From contig OZ240207.1 in assembly GCA_965197415.1 (NCBI GenBank), positions 124,001-188,000 on the forward strand: 64,000 nt of DNA. The letters are read 5' to 3'. Under the pieces are notes generated by a model. The model was not told the origin of the DNA, searched no databases, and saw only the letters and a program-made list of their open reading frames with translations. Position numbers and translations under genes: made by a program. The stretch comes from DAOUJI01 sp965197415 (GTDB taxonomy: Bacteria > Chloroflexota > Dehalococcoidia > Lucifugimonadales > JAGWBF01). Shown piece after piece: positions 33,680 through 41,308 of this stretch. Positions within the stretch are counted from its first letter, which is position 1. Each line of letters opens with the position of its first letter.

Positions 33680-34834
33680 ATGGCTCAAGCACTGGAAGGG
33701 TACAAGATACTCTCGGCAGACGACCACACGTTCGAGGCGTCGGACCTGTGGACGACACGAATGCCCAAAGAATACCGGGATCAGGCTCCCGTTCTGAGAA
33801 GTCTTGATGACGTGGATATGTGGTTCAGCGGCGACTTGCGCCTCGTGGGACTCTCGCCGGGCGCTCACCCCGGACGGAGATACGAATCGGACCCTGCCGT
33901 CAAGGCTGAAATAGGCAAGACCAGGGTGCGGGAAGAGCACATCCGGCCCGGAGCCAACGACCCTGACGAGCGCGTCAAAGACCTGGACATAGACGGCATC
34001 GACAAGGCGATACATTTCTCCACGTTGGGGCTCCATCTATATAAAGTTGCCGACACCGAGCTCCTGCACGTGATTCAGCAGACTTGGAACGACTGGATGG
34101 CCGAGTTTTGCCACGCCCATCCCGACAGGCTCTACGGCAACGCATTGCTGAACCCCGAAATCGGCGAAGCCGCTATCATAGAGTTGGAGCGGTGCAAGAA
34201 AATGGGCTTGGTGGGGGCCATGGTCCCGGTGGGAACCACCCCCGGCATGAGATACAGCCATGCGATGTACGAGCCCTTCTGGTCAGCCTGCGAGGACCTG
34301 GAGATGCCGGTGGCCTTACACATCGGCTGCAACCGGCCTTCTCCCGACAACGAGTTCATGGACCCCCAATCGCTCAGCGCCTCCTTCCTGGCCAACATCG
34401 ACATCTACCCGCGCATGGCCATCGGAGACATGGTCTTCTCGGGAGTCTTCGAGCGCCACCCCAAGCTTCAGGTGGGAGTCATTGAGTTCGAGGTAAGCTG
34501 GATTCCCAGCTTCCTGGAGCGTATGAACTACACCTACACCGAGAGGGTCAGCGCATCCACCAGGCTTGACCGGTACAAGTTCCAACCTGGAACGCTGCCC
34601 AGCGACTTCTGGTACAACAACTGCTTCGTAGGCACCCAGGAGGACCCTTACTCCATGAGGGTGAGGGACTTAGTCGGCGTAGACAACATCCAGTTCGGAG
34701 CCGACTACCCGCACGACGAGGGCACGTTCCCCAAGTCCCGCGATATCGCCGCAAAGCTCCTTGCCGACTGCACTCCGGAAGAGAAGCAGAAAATACTCTG
34801 GGACAACGCCTCCAGGGTATACAACATCCACTAG
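33680..34834 (+). CDS. Amidohydrolase family protein (ACMSD-like), copy 2
   Basis: A 384-residue amidohydrolase-2 protein. It opens ILSADDHTFEASDLWTTRMP, where the usual D-x-H is DDH, has VALHIGCNRP (His ligand), KLQVGVIEFEVSWIPSFLER and NIQFGADYPHDEGTFPKS (Asp ligand). ATG 33680 follows GAGGAGGT at 33667-33674; the open frame upstream to 33578 is not supported. It is only distantly similar to the copy at 14 kb. A hydrolase or decarboxylase role is likely, substrate unknown. It heads a plus-strand run of catabolic genes. Confidence 0.88.
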   Translation: MAQALEGYKILSADDHTFEASDLWTTRMPKEYRDQAPVLRSLDDVDMWFSGDLRLVGLSPGAHPGRRYESDPAVKAEIGKTRVREEHIRPGANDPDERVKDLDIDGIDKAIHFSTLGLHLYKVADTELLHVIQQTWNDWMAEFCHAHPDRLYGNALLNPEIGEAAIIELERCKKMGLVGAMVPVGTTPGMRYSHAMYEPFWSACEDLEMPVALHIGCNRPSPDNEFMDPQSLSASFLANIDIYPRMAIGDMVFSGVFERHPKLQVGVIEFEVSWIPSFLERMNYTYTERVSASTRLDRYKFQPGTLPSDFWYNNCFVGTQEDPYSMRVRDLVGVDNIQFGADYPHDEGTFPKSRDIAAKLLADCTPEEKQKILWDNASRVYNIH

Positions 34835-34944
34835 ACCTTGATGGACGCCGGCGGATTCGTGTCCTCCGGCGTCCTCTAGAACCGTCTCCGGTCCCATCCG
34901 CTTGACTGGCCTCCCCATCGAACAAGCAGCTTGAGGAGGGAATC

Positions 34945-35817
34945 ATGAAGGTCGGCTTCTCCGTGCCATCTGCCGTCGGAAGCCCGGTTGACCCCGCCGC
35001 TCTGGCCAAACAAGGGGAGGAGATGGGGTTCGACTCGATATGGATTTGCGAGCACCCCTTTGTTCCCGTCTCCACCAGCACACCCCATCCGTCCAACGAA
35101 GCCGGCGCCTACGGCGCCAATATATGGAGCATGCTCGACCCATTCGTTGCCCTGTCAAGGGCCTCGGCCGTAACCTCAACGCTGAAGCTCGGCACTGGCA
35201 TCGTCATAGTGCCCCAGCGGCATCCTCTCATCCTCGCCAAAGAAATAGCGACCCTGGACCGCTTATCCCAGGGGAGGTTCCTGTTCGGGATAGGCAGCGG
35301 GATATTCCGGGAGGAACTGGAGCTCCTCGGCGCGGACTATGACCACCGGTGGAGTCAGGTCAGGGAGAATGTCGAAGCCCTCAAGGAACTCTGGACCAAG
35401 GACGAGTCGGAGTACCACGGCAAGTACTACGACTTCCCGCCTGTTCGCGTGTTCCCCAAGCCAGCCCAGGAACCCCACCCTCCCATAATCCTGGGAGGAG
35501 GCGGAGACGGCCAGGGAACCTCCCCAGACCGGGTGCTGAGAAGAGTAGCCCGCTGGGGAGACGGCTGGCTTCCCCACTGGATAAGCATAGACGTCATGAA
35601 GGAGAGCAGGGCGAAAGTGGACGAGTGGGCCATAGCAGCGGGGCGTGACCCCTCGGCGATCGAATTCACGATCTTTGGACGACCCGCCGACCCTGACCAC
35701 CTGAACAGTTTTCTGGAAGCCGGCGCTGACCGGGTGGTGTTCGGCATGGGCGACGCCGACACCGCGAGCAAGTGCCTGGCAGTCATGGAGAAGGTCGCCA
35801 GGGAGATGTTCGGTTAA
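34945..35817 (+). CDS. LLM-class oxidoreductase, short F420/FMN type
   Basis: A 290-residue luciferase-like protein of the shorter type often annotated as F420-dependent. It starts MKVGFSVPSAVGSPVDPAAL and has EEMGFDSIWICEHPFVP, LKLGTGIVIVPQRHPLILAK, LDRLSQGRFLFGIGSG and PPIILGGGGDGQG. It is clearly a different subfamily from the 390-residue enzymes at 10 and 22 kb. Whether it uses F420 or FMN cannot be read from the sequence. GAGGAGGG precedes the start. It follows the amidohydrolase by 110 bases. Confidence 0.88.
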   Translation: MKVGFSVPSAVGSPVDPAALAKQGEEMGFDSIWICEHPFVPVSTSTPHPSNEAGAYGANIWSMLDPFVALSRASAVTSTLKLGTGIVIVPQRHPLILAKEIATLDRLSQGRFLFGIGSGIFREELELLGADYDHRWSQVRENVEALKELWTKDESEYHGKYYDFPPVRVFPKPAQEPHPPIILGGGGDGQGTSPDRVLRRVARWGDGWLPHWISIDVMKESRAKVDEWAIAAGRDPSAIEFTIFGRPADPDHLNSFLEAGADRVVFGMGDADTASKCLAVMEKVAREMFG

Positions 35818-35864
35818 GCTAACCCGTTTGCTTATATCCCCTCACACCGCCCTAGGAGGAATGA

Positions 35865-36830
35865 ATGCCCATTGAGATGATCTCCCCTGAGCTGGAGCGG
35901 ATTGTAGACCTGGACGCCCAGCACGAGGTGCTCAGCGACGGCCACGGCCCCGAGGAATTGCCTGAGAACGACTCCCGCCGCCTGGGGATATACCCCAACC
36001 CAGAGGGGCCGGTATGGTGGGCTGAGGAAGGCTGCCTCTATTTCAGCGACATCGGACACAACGGCCGCATGAGGTGGTCACCCACCGATGGCGTCAGCGT
36101 CGGCCACGAGCCGACCAACTACGCCAACGGCCTCACTCGCGACCCCCAGGGCAGGTTGGTGGCCTGTGAGCAGGGCCTTAGACGAGTCACCCGCATAGAG
36201 CACGACGGCTCCACCACAGTCATAGCCAACAGGTACAAGGGAATTCGTCTCAATCGGCCCAACGACGTAGTGTGCCGCTCCGACGGAAGCATATACTTCT
36301 CAGACCCCGGCGCCCCAAGCCCCCACTGCGACCTGGACTTTTCCGGGTACTACCTGGTCACGCCGGACCTGGGCGAAATAGTGATGCTGGTGGACCTGAA
36401 GGCCCCCAACGGTCTGGCGATATCCCCCGACGAAAGCACCCTCTACCTGACCCAGAGCCGGAACCGCCGGATTTGGGCCTACAACCTGATGCCTAACGGC
36501 TCCATCAACCGCGCGTCGGAAAGGCTCCTGTTCGAGCTTCCCGAAAGCTACCCGGATGGGGTGTTCGACGGGATGAAAGTTGACATCGAGGGGAACCTCT
36601 ACATTACCATGGGAGGCGGCATCGCCATCACGAACTCAGAAGGCAAACACTTGGGCAACATCTGGATAGAAGAACCCCCGTTCCGCGTTATACTGCCCTG
36701 GAAAGACCAGATTTCCAATTGCGGCTGGGGGATGGAGGACAACGAGACACTCTTCTACACGGGGCTTTGCAGCATGGGGCGAATTCAGATGAAAATCCCC
36801 GGACTGCCCGTGCCGCCGAGGAAGCTCTGA
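35865..36830 (+). CDS. SMP-30/gluconolactonase/LRE family protein
   Basis: A 321-residue six-bladed beta-propeller hydrolase. It has PEGPVWWAEEGCLYFSDIGH (metal-binding Glu), LNRPNDVVCRSDGSIYFSDP (Asn and Asp ligands), APNGLAISPDESTLYL, and VFDGMKVDIEGNLYITMGGG. Such enzymes hydrolyse lactones with a divalent metal. In this context it could open a lactone made by the preceding flavin monooxygenase, but that is inference. AGGAGGA at 35855-35861 serves ATG 35865. Confidence 0.9.
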   Translation: MPIEMISPELERIVDLDAQHEVLSDGHGPEELPENDSRRLGIYPNPEGPVWWAEEGCLYFSDIGHNGRMRWSPTDGVSVGHEPTNYANGLTRDPQGRLVACEQGLRRVTRIEHDGSTTVIANRYKGIRLNRPNDVVCRSDGSIYFSDPGAPSPHCDLDFSGYYLVTPDLGEIVMLVDLKAPNGLAISPDESTLYLTQSRNRRIWAYNLMPNGSINRASERLLFELPESYPDGVFDGMKVDIEGNLYITMGGGIAITNSEGKHLGNIWIEEPPFRVILPWKDQISNCGWGMEDNETLFYTGLCSMGRIQMKIPGLPVPPRKL

Positions 36831-36886
36831 CGCCACCGGCGCATAACGCGCTCTCATTCGGGAAACCAACAGTTTGAGGAGGGGCC

Positions 36887-37336
36887 ATGTTCACCAGAGT
36901 TCACCATGTCAGCTACCAAGTCCTGGACGTACAGCCGGTAAGGGCGTTTTTCGAAAAGCATTTCAGCATGGCTCCGGCTGAGGAGGGCAGGTCCAACACC
37001 GGAGTCATCTATGACTACATCATGTACAAAGTAGGCGACGTAGTCATGGACTTCATCTCCCCGGTGGGCGATTCGTCCCTGGCCGAAAAGCTGAAAGAGG
37101 AGGGACCTCAGCTCGGTCACGTGGCCTGGGCCACCGACGGCGTGTCCATCGAGGACCTCTTCAACGAACTCAGGTCCAATGGGGTTAAAATAAAGAGGGA
37201 CTCCCTCCTGAAGAGTCCGAAGGGATATATCAGGTTCGACATCGACGAAAACGAGATAGGGGGCGTCCCCATGCAGCTTTCCGAAGGCAACGCCCTGGGA
37301 TGGGACGATAACCAGGACGCCTCGGAAAAGGTCTAA
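36887..37336 (+). CDS. VOC family protein (single module pair)
   Basis: A 149-residue vicinal-oxygen-chelate protein (RVHHVSYQVLDVQPVRAFFE at the start, LGHVAWATDGVSIEDLFNEL at the second module, IRFDIDENEIGGVPMQLSEG at the end). The fold is used by glyoxalases, epimerases, extradiol dioxygenases and resistance proteins. His5 or His6, His in GHVAW and the C-terminal Glu are possible metal ligands. The exact reaction is not predictable. GAGGAGG precedes the ATG. Confidence 0.85.
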   Translation: MFTRVHHVSYQVLDVQPVRAFFEKHFSMAPAEEGRSNTGVIYDYIMYKVGDVVMDFISPVGDSSLAEKLKEEGPQLGHVAWATDGVSIEDLFNELRSNGVKIKRDSLLKSPKGYIRFDIDENEIGGVPMQLSEGNALGWDDNQDASEKV

Positions 37337-37363
37337 ACCCCAGGGAAAATCGGCAACAACTTG

Positions 37364-37402
37364 CCCCTTCTCCCCTGGCGGGAGAAGGTCGGGATGAGGG
37401 GG
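37364..37402. repeat. Dispersed CCTTCTCCC/GGGAGAAGG palindrome
   Basis: CCCCTTCTCCC and GGGAGAAGG arms followed by TCGGGATGAGGGGG, reverse orientation of the element at 29686. Confidence 0.75.
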
Positions 37403-37449
37403 ATCAAGCTCGTATCCAAAGGCGGGCTTCAGAAGAAAGACCCGAATTA

Positions 37450-37510
37450 CCCTCACCCCTTCGGCAGGCTTAGGGCAGGCTCCAGCCCTCTCCCTCGATG
37501 GGAGAGGGGG
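37450..37510. repeat. Composite repeat: one dispersed element nested in another
   Basis: CCCTCACCCC at 37450-37459 and CCCTCTCCC...GGGAGAGGGGG at 37486-37510 are two parts of the GGGAGAGGG element. They are split by a degenerate copy of the element seen at 19694 (TTCGGCAGGCTTAGGGCAGG). This indicates insertion of one small repeat into another. Confidence 0.75.
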
Positions 37511-37575
37511 ATGGACCCCAGTGGAGACTGGAGTGACCAGGTACCAACCAAATCCAAATACGTGAGGAGGCAACC

Positions 37576-38355
37576 ATGCCGGGCAACCTTAAAGAGAAGA
37601 TCCGACGGGGGGACATCGTTGTAGGCTGTTCGCTGATAGCGACACCAGGAAACTTTGGGCGGACTCCAGCGGACCGCGGCAGAATCGAACAGCTGGTGAA
37701 CTCGTACCCCTACGACTTCTTCACCGTGGACAGCCAGCACATGCCCTACAACGAAGAGGCGCTTTTCCGGCTTTGCGACATAGCCAAAGAGTTTGAAGTG
37801 CCGGTGCAGCTCCGCATCAAGAGTCCCAAGTGGACCTACATGATAGGCGGCATACTCGACCTGTGCCTCGGAGGAGTCGAGGTGCCTCAATGCGACGACG
37901 AGGCCACCGCCCAGGAGGCAGTGGAAAACTTCTACTACCCCCAGAAGGGGAAGCGGGGCTGGGGCGGGGTGGCGTACGACACTGATTGGACCGGAGGCGA
38001 CGGAGAACCTCACTCGATTCCCACCCGCACGGAGTACGCCGAGTGGTGGAGCCATACCGGCGTCCTCATGCTTCAGGTGGAGTCAGTGGAAGCGGTGATA
38101 AACGCCCGCAACCTGGCCAAACCCGGAATAGACTGCCTGTCCTGGGGGGCCCATCCCACATCCAACGACCTGGCCTTCAGCCGCGAGGGTCACCCGGAGT
38201 TCCCTCTGAAGACCGACCAGGAATGCCTGGAGCACATGATCGACTCGCTGAAAGACTCCGACACCAAGATTTGCATGAGAAGCGGCGCCCGCTCCAACCG
38301 GGAGCACTACCAGAGCCTGGGCGTCACCGTATTCATGGAACGGGCGGAGGTTTAA
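37576..38355 (+). CDS. HpcH/HpaI aldolase family protein
   Basis: A 259-residue class II pyruvate-type aldolase barrel. It has LKEKIRRGDIVVGCSLIATP at the start, YDFFTVDSQHMPYNEEAL where the family has D-x-E/H-H, VPVQLRIKSPK, GGVEVPQCDDEATAQEAVEN (metal Glu region), and GIDCLSWGAHPTSNDL. It probably cleaves or forms a hydroxy-oxo acid. The metal-binding pattern is a little unlike HpaI, so 2-dehydro-3-deoxyglucarate aldolase-like is as far as the call goes. GAGGAGG precedes ATG 37576. Confidence 0.85.
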   Translation: MPGNLKEKIRRGDIVVGCSLIATPGNFGRTPADRGRIEQLVNSYPYDFFTVDSQHMPYNEEALFRLCDIAKEFEVPVQLRIKSPKWTYMIGGILDLCLGGVEVPQCDDEATAQEAVENFYYPQKGKRGWGGVAYDTDWTGGDGEPHSIPTRTEYAEWWSHTGVLMLQVESVEAVINARNLAKPGIDCLSWGAHPTSNDLAFSREGHPEFPLKTDQECLEHMIDSLKDSDTKICMRSGARSNREHYQSLGVTVFMERAEV

Positions 38356-38381
38356 CTACAGACTACGGACGTTGTCGGAGG

Positions 38382-38459
38382 CCCTCACCCCAACCCTCTC
38401 CCAGAGGGAGAGGGAGCAATATTCCTTCCCCCGTTTGCGGGGGAAGGTTAGGATGGGGG
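38382..38459. repeat. Two adjacent dispersed palindromes in opposite orientation
   Basis: 38382-38416 is the CTCTCCC/GGGAGAGG type and 38424-38459 the CCTTCCCCC/GGGGGAAGG type followed by TTAGGATGGGGGC. They lie between converging genes and may serve as 3' end structures. Confidence 0.8.
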
Positions 38460-38505
38460 CGACGCGTTGTGTTATTCCCCGACTGAGCCTTCACCGCCCA
38501 GTTCC

Positions 38506-39261
38506 TTACTGGGCGGTCACTCCCCCATCGATGACCATCTCTGAGCCGGTCATGTAGGACGACTCGTCGGAGGCCAGGAAGAGCACTCCGTAGGCCACTT
38601 CTTCAGGAGCTGCGCTGCGTCCCATGGGAACTCTGGCCAACCTCTGGGCCTGCTGAGTCGGGTCCCGACGAGACTCCTCGGTCATGGGAGTGTCGACGGG
38701 GCCGGGATGCACCGAGTTGCAGCGGATGTTGTCCTTTGCGTGCTGTATGGCTGTCGCCTTGGTGAACAGGCGCACCGCACCCTTGGACGCCGAGTAGGCC
38801 ACTCCAGACCTAGGATTGCCGACCATTCCGGCGATGGAGGATATGTTTATTATCGAGCCGCCTCCGGCCCTGCGCATGGCCGGTATCGAGTGCTTGGTGC
38901 CCAGGAACACACCCTTGGCGTTAATGCCCATCAGCCGGTCCCATTGCTCCTCGGTTGTATCCTCGATGCCGTTAGGCATAAAAATGGCCGCGTTGTTAAC
39001 CAGCACGTCCAGCTTGCCGTAGGAACTCTCGGCGAGCTCCACGGCCCGTACCCAGTCCGCCTCCTGGGTCACGTCCAAGCGGACGTACTTGGCATCGCCG
39101 CCAGCCTCCTGGATTTGGGCTTCGACGCGGGCGCCTTCCTCGTCCAGAATGTCCCCCAGCACCACCTTGGCGCCTTCCTGAGCAAACAAAATTCCCTCAG
39201 AGGCCCCCTGCCCCCTGGACCCGCCCGTGATTATTGCCACCTTGCCATCCAATCGTCCCAT
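38506..39261 (-). CDS. Short-chain dehydrogenase/reductase, copy 2
   Basis: A 251-residue classical SDR, closely similar to the one at 19936-20685. It has IITGGSRGQGASEGILF (cofactor loop), LVNNAAIFMP, IINISSIAGMVG and AYSASKGAVRLFTKATA (Tyr-Lys), ending VIDGGVTAQ. GDILDEEGA suggests NAD(H). Both copies share the unusual AIQHA-[SK]-[ED]-NIRCNSVHPG stretch, so they diverged from a recent duplication. GAGGTG lies upstream of the ATG. Confidence 0.93.
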   Translation of the reverse strand: MGRLDGKVAIITGGSRGQGASEGILFAQEGAKVVLGDILDEEGARVEAQIQEAGGDAKYVRLDVTQEADWVRAVELAESSYGKLDVLVNNAAIFMPNGIEDTTEEQWDRLMGINAKGVFLGTKHSIPAMRRAGGGSIINISSIAGMVGNPRSGVAYSASKGAVRLFTKATAIQHAKDNIRCNSVHPGPVDTPMTEESRRDPTQQAQRLARVPMGRSAAPEEVAYGVLFLASDESSYMTGSEMVIDGGVTAQ

Positions 39262-39331
39262 GCTTCACCTCGCTTCGCATTGTTTCACACTCTGTGCTTG
39301 AGTTGTATATTTGCTAATACGAACAGAGACG

Positions 39332-40068
39332 TCAACAGAAATTCTGGGTTATGAACGCCTGCTCATTGGAGTCGATAGCCACAACAATTCCTTCCACGTC
39401 GTAGCTCTCTTTCAGAATGTTCTCACGGTGACCTGGACTATCCATCCACCCATCCACAACCAGTTCCGCCAATTCCTGAATCTCGTAATAGTCCTTACGG
39501 ACAATCTTGCCAGCTATAGTCCAATACTGGCCGTACAACGAGGAATAGAAGATGTTCTCTGCTAAGCCGTAGGTGTAATACGACCCATAATCCTTACGAC
39601 AATCATACCCTACTGAGGAGCCTCTATCTGTAGGTGATTGACCGCGCAAATTTGTGTGCGAAAAGAAATTTTGCCCTGCCATATCTGCACTGTGGGAACG
39701 GGCAATAGCAGCCAGGTTCGGGTCCCAACCTAACGGGGTCGACCTCTCCTCATTCACTAATCGGTGAATCCTCAGCTCCACTCGACGACCCAGCCGCCGC
39801 TTCCCCGGCTGAGACCTGGGATGGGCGTAAGGGTCGCTGTCAGGCTCGGACGGCTGGCCGTGTAATCGTCTTCCGAGGATTGTTCCACTAAAACACTGCA
39901 CACATTTATCACAATCAGCAAACCTATCCCGATGGCGATCCACTTGATGCATCCTCCTAGACAGCCCCCTTCATGTTTGGGAGGCGGCGGCCGATAGCTT
40001 GACGGGCCCTAGCAGGCTTCGCAGGTGCAGGCGGGAGGGTGATCATAACCCCAGTTTGGTCTACCCAT
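39332..40068 (-). pseudogene. Broken CAP (SCP/PR-1) domain gene with N-terminal DHPPACTC motif and TM helix
   Basis: The CAP domain is intact to 39332 (HRLVNEERS, LAAIARSHSADMAGQNFFSH, GWMDSPGHRENILKES). Upstream, another frame starts at ATG 40068 with MGRPNWGYDHPPACTCEAC, meets a TAG at 40009-40011, and then stays open. That open part encodes a Pro/Cys stretch, a membrane helix (IAIGIGLLIVINVCSVLV) and a Thr/Pro linker, up to a TGA at 39772. The CAP domain continues one frame over, close to that point. The whole therefore reads as one membrane-anchored CAP protein with a nonsense codon and a frameshift. The ATG at 39952 abuts AGGAGG with no spacing and gives an implausible leader. Sequencing or assembly error is an alternative. 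Confidence 0.72.
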
Positions 40069-40088
40069 CGTCGCGGTTTTGGGGGGAC

Positions 40089-40868
40089 CTACCGCCTAGG
40101 GGCCTCCCGTGGGTAGTCCAGGACCTCCAACGGCGGGTATGAGTCGGCGTCTATCTCCAGGTATGTGTGGAGGCCCTTGACGTCCAGGCAGTCTATCATG
40201 TGCTTTTCACGGGCCTCTACGGCCAGCCGGCCCATGTTGATCAGGGCCTGCTTCAGGTCCGGATGGTCGTACCAGTAGAGGGCCAGGTACTTAGATGGCC
40301 CTCTCTCTAGAGCAAGGTTCCGGTAGCGGGCCGAGTCGGTCATGCCATCCGCCTGGAGCAGGTCCGGCAGGTGGGTGTGGCTGTACCACCGGTTGAACTC
40401 CTCGTCCCTGTCCGGGTCTGAGGTGTCGGAAAACACCAGCCGGAGAGCGCGGGGAAGCGTCTTGGCGATGGGCTTGAAGTCGGGTATGGACAGCAGGTCC
40501 GACCCTTCACCCGTTGGAGGATAGTCCACCACCTCCAAGGGGGCGTATTGGGACGGGTCTATCTCCTCGAAGCGATAACCGCCTGCCGACTCAAGGCAGT
40601 CGATGTGTCTACCCAGACCGTAGGCTCCGAACCCGATTCGGGAGATGTCTCTGATGCAGTCCATGACATCGGGGCCCTCCACTTCGTATACGGCCAGGTA
40701 CTGGCTGGCTCCATCGTCAGGGTAGGCATTGGCATAGCGTCTGGCTCGGACGAACCCTGAGGCGGCGCTGAGATCGGGGAAGTGGGTGTGGCAATACCAG
40801 CTGTTGTACTCGTCGTGGCGGGCCGGATCGTTGCAGTTGCTGAATACTAAAAGGACGCCTTTGGGCAT
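40089..40868 (-). CDS. EthD-like protein with two dimeric alpha/beta-barrel repeats
   Basis: A 259-residue protein made of two homologous halves. Residues about 1-115 (GVLLVFSNCNDPARHDEYNS, WYCHTHFPDL, YLAVYEVEG, YAPLEVVDYP) and 135-255 (LRLVFSDTSDPDRDEEFNRW, YSHTHLPDL, YLALYWYDHP, YPPLEVLDYP) repeat the same pattern. The H-T-H-x-P-D-L and W-Y features match EthD/DUF4286-type stress-responsive barrels, which normally pair as dimers, so this is probably an intramolecular pair. Function unknown, often associated with oxygenase pathways. GGAGGGAG precedes the ATG. Confidence 0.8.
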   Translation of the reverse strand: MPKGVLLVFSNCNDPARHDEYNSWYCHTHFPDLSAASGFVRARRYANAYPDDGASQYLAVYEVEGPDVMDCIRDISRIGFGAYGLGRHIDCLESAGGYRFEEIDPSQYAPLEVVDYPPTGEGSDLLSIPDFKPIAKTLPRALRLVFSDTSDPDRDEEFNRWYSHTHLPDLLQADGMTDSARYRNLALERGPSKYLALYWYDHPDLKQALINMGRLAVEAREKHMIDCLDVKGLHTYLEIDADSYPPLEVLDYPREAPRR

Positions 40869-40916
40869 GGCTCTCCCTCCTTATCAGCGTAGATGGGCGA
40901 CAGGCCTGGAGGACTT

Positions 40917-41072
40917 CTAGCGGCGGTTCCCGAAGGGCCAGAGCGCCTTCTTGAGCTTGGAAAGCAACCCCTGCTTGCCGCGCCCCCGACTTCTCCCGAG
41001 CCGACGCTCCAGGCAGGCCTGGCACGTGCAGGCGGGAGGATGGTCGTAATACCACTCAGGACGGCCAGTCAT
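40917..41072 (-). CDS. Small Cys-rich protein with DHPPACTC motif
   Basis: A 51-residue basic ORF. Its first 20 residues, MTGRPEWYYDHPPACTCQAC, repeat the N-terminal motif of the broken CAP gene 0.85 kb away (GRP-W-YDHPPACTC-AC), and the rest is Arg/Lys/Gly-rich (LERRLGRSRGRGKQG) ending WPFGNRR. The C-x-C-x2-C and His could bind a metal. The reading frame is too short for ordinary gene callers, but the repeat of the motif at a second locus supports it as coding. Ribosome binding site weak. I know no assigned function. Confidence 0.6.
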   Translation of the reverse strand: MTGRPEWYYDHPPACTCQACLERRLGRSRGRGKQGLLSKLKKALWPFGNRR

Positions 41073-41085
41073 GTCGTGGCGACTC

Positions 41086-41289
41086 TCATTGTGCCCGGCT
41101 TGACGGTCCGCGGTCCTTGCCGCCGCTCATGGCCGCTTTAATGGTGGCCAGCAGGAACTTCATCAGCATGAAGGGCGCAAAGGCCCACGCCGTCAGCAGG
41201 TCCTGACCTCCTCCATTCGCTGGGGGAACGGTGGAATTCGACGGGAGCCGTGGCTCGTCGGAGCTGTTGAAAACCCTTTTCCAAACCAT
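41086..41289 (-). CDS. Possible small membrane protein
   Basis: A 67-residue ORF ending 13 bases before the small Cys-rich gene. Its second half has one hydrophobic segment (AWAFAPFMLMKFLLATIKAAM) followed by a basic tail, a plausible single-span protein. The N-terminal half is low in features and the start is unsupported. It could be a chance ORF. No family recognised. Confidence 0.3.
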   Translation of the reverse strand: MVWKRVFNSSDEPRLPSNSTVPPANGGGQDLLTAWAFAPFMLMKFLLATIKAAMSGGKDRGPSSRAQ

Positions 41290-41308
41290 TGGACCGCCTG
41301 GTCTAAAT

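Noticed and set aside
37364..38459. Closely spaced palindromes as a CRISPR-like array
   Set aside because: Units differ in sequence, orientation and spacing, lack uniform spacers and recur singly across the window.
40009..40011. TAG in the CAP gene as a pyrrolysine or other recoded codon
   Set aside because: No sign of pyrrolysine genes or a recoding structure, and a frameshift further on points to decay instead.
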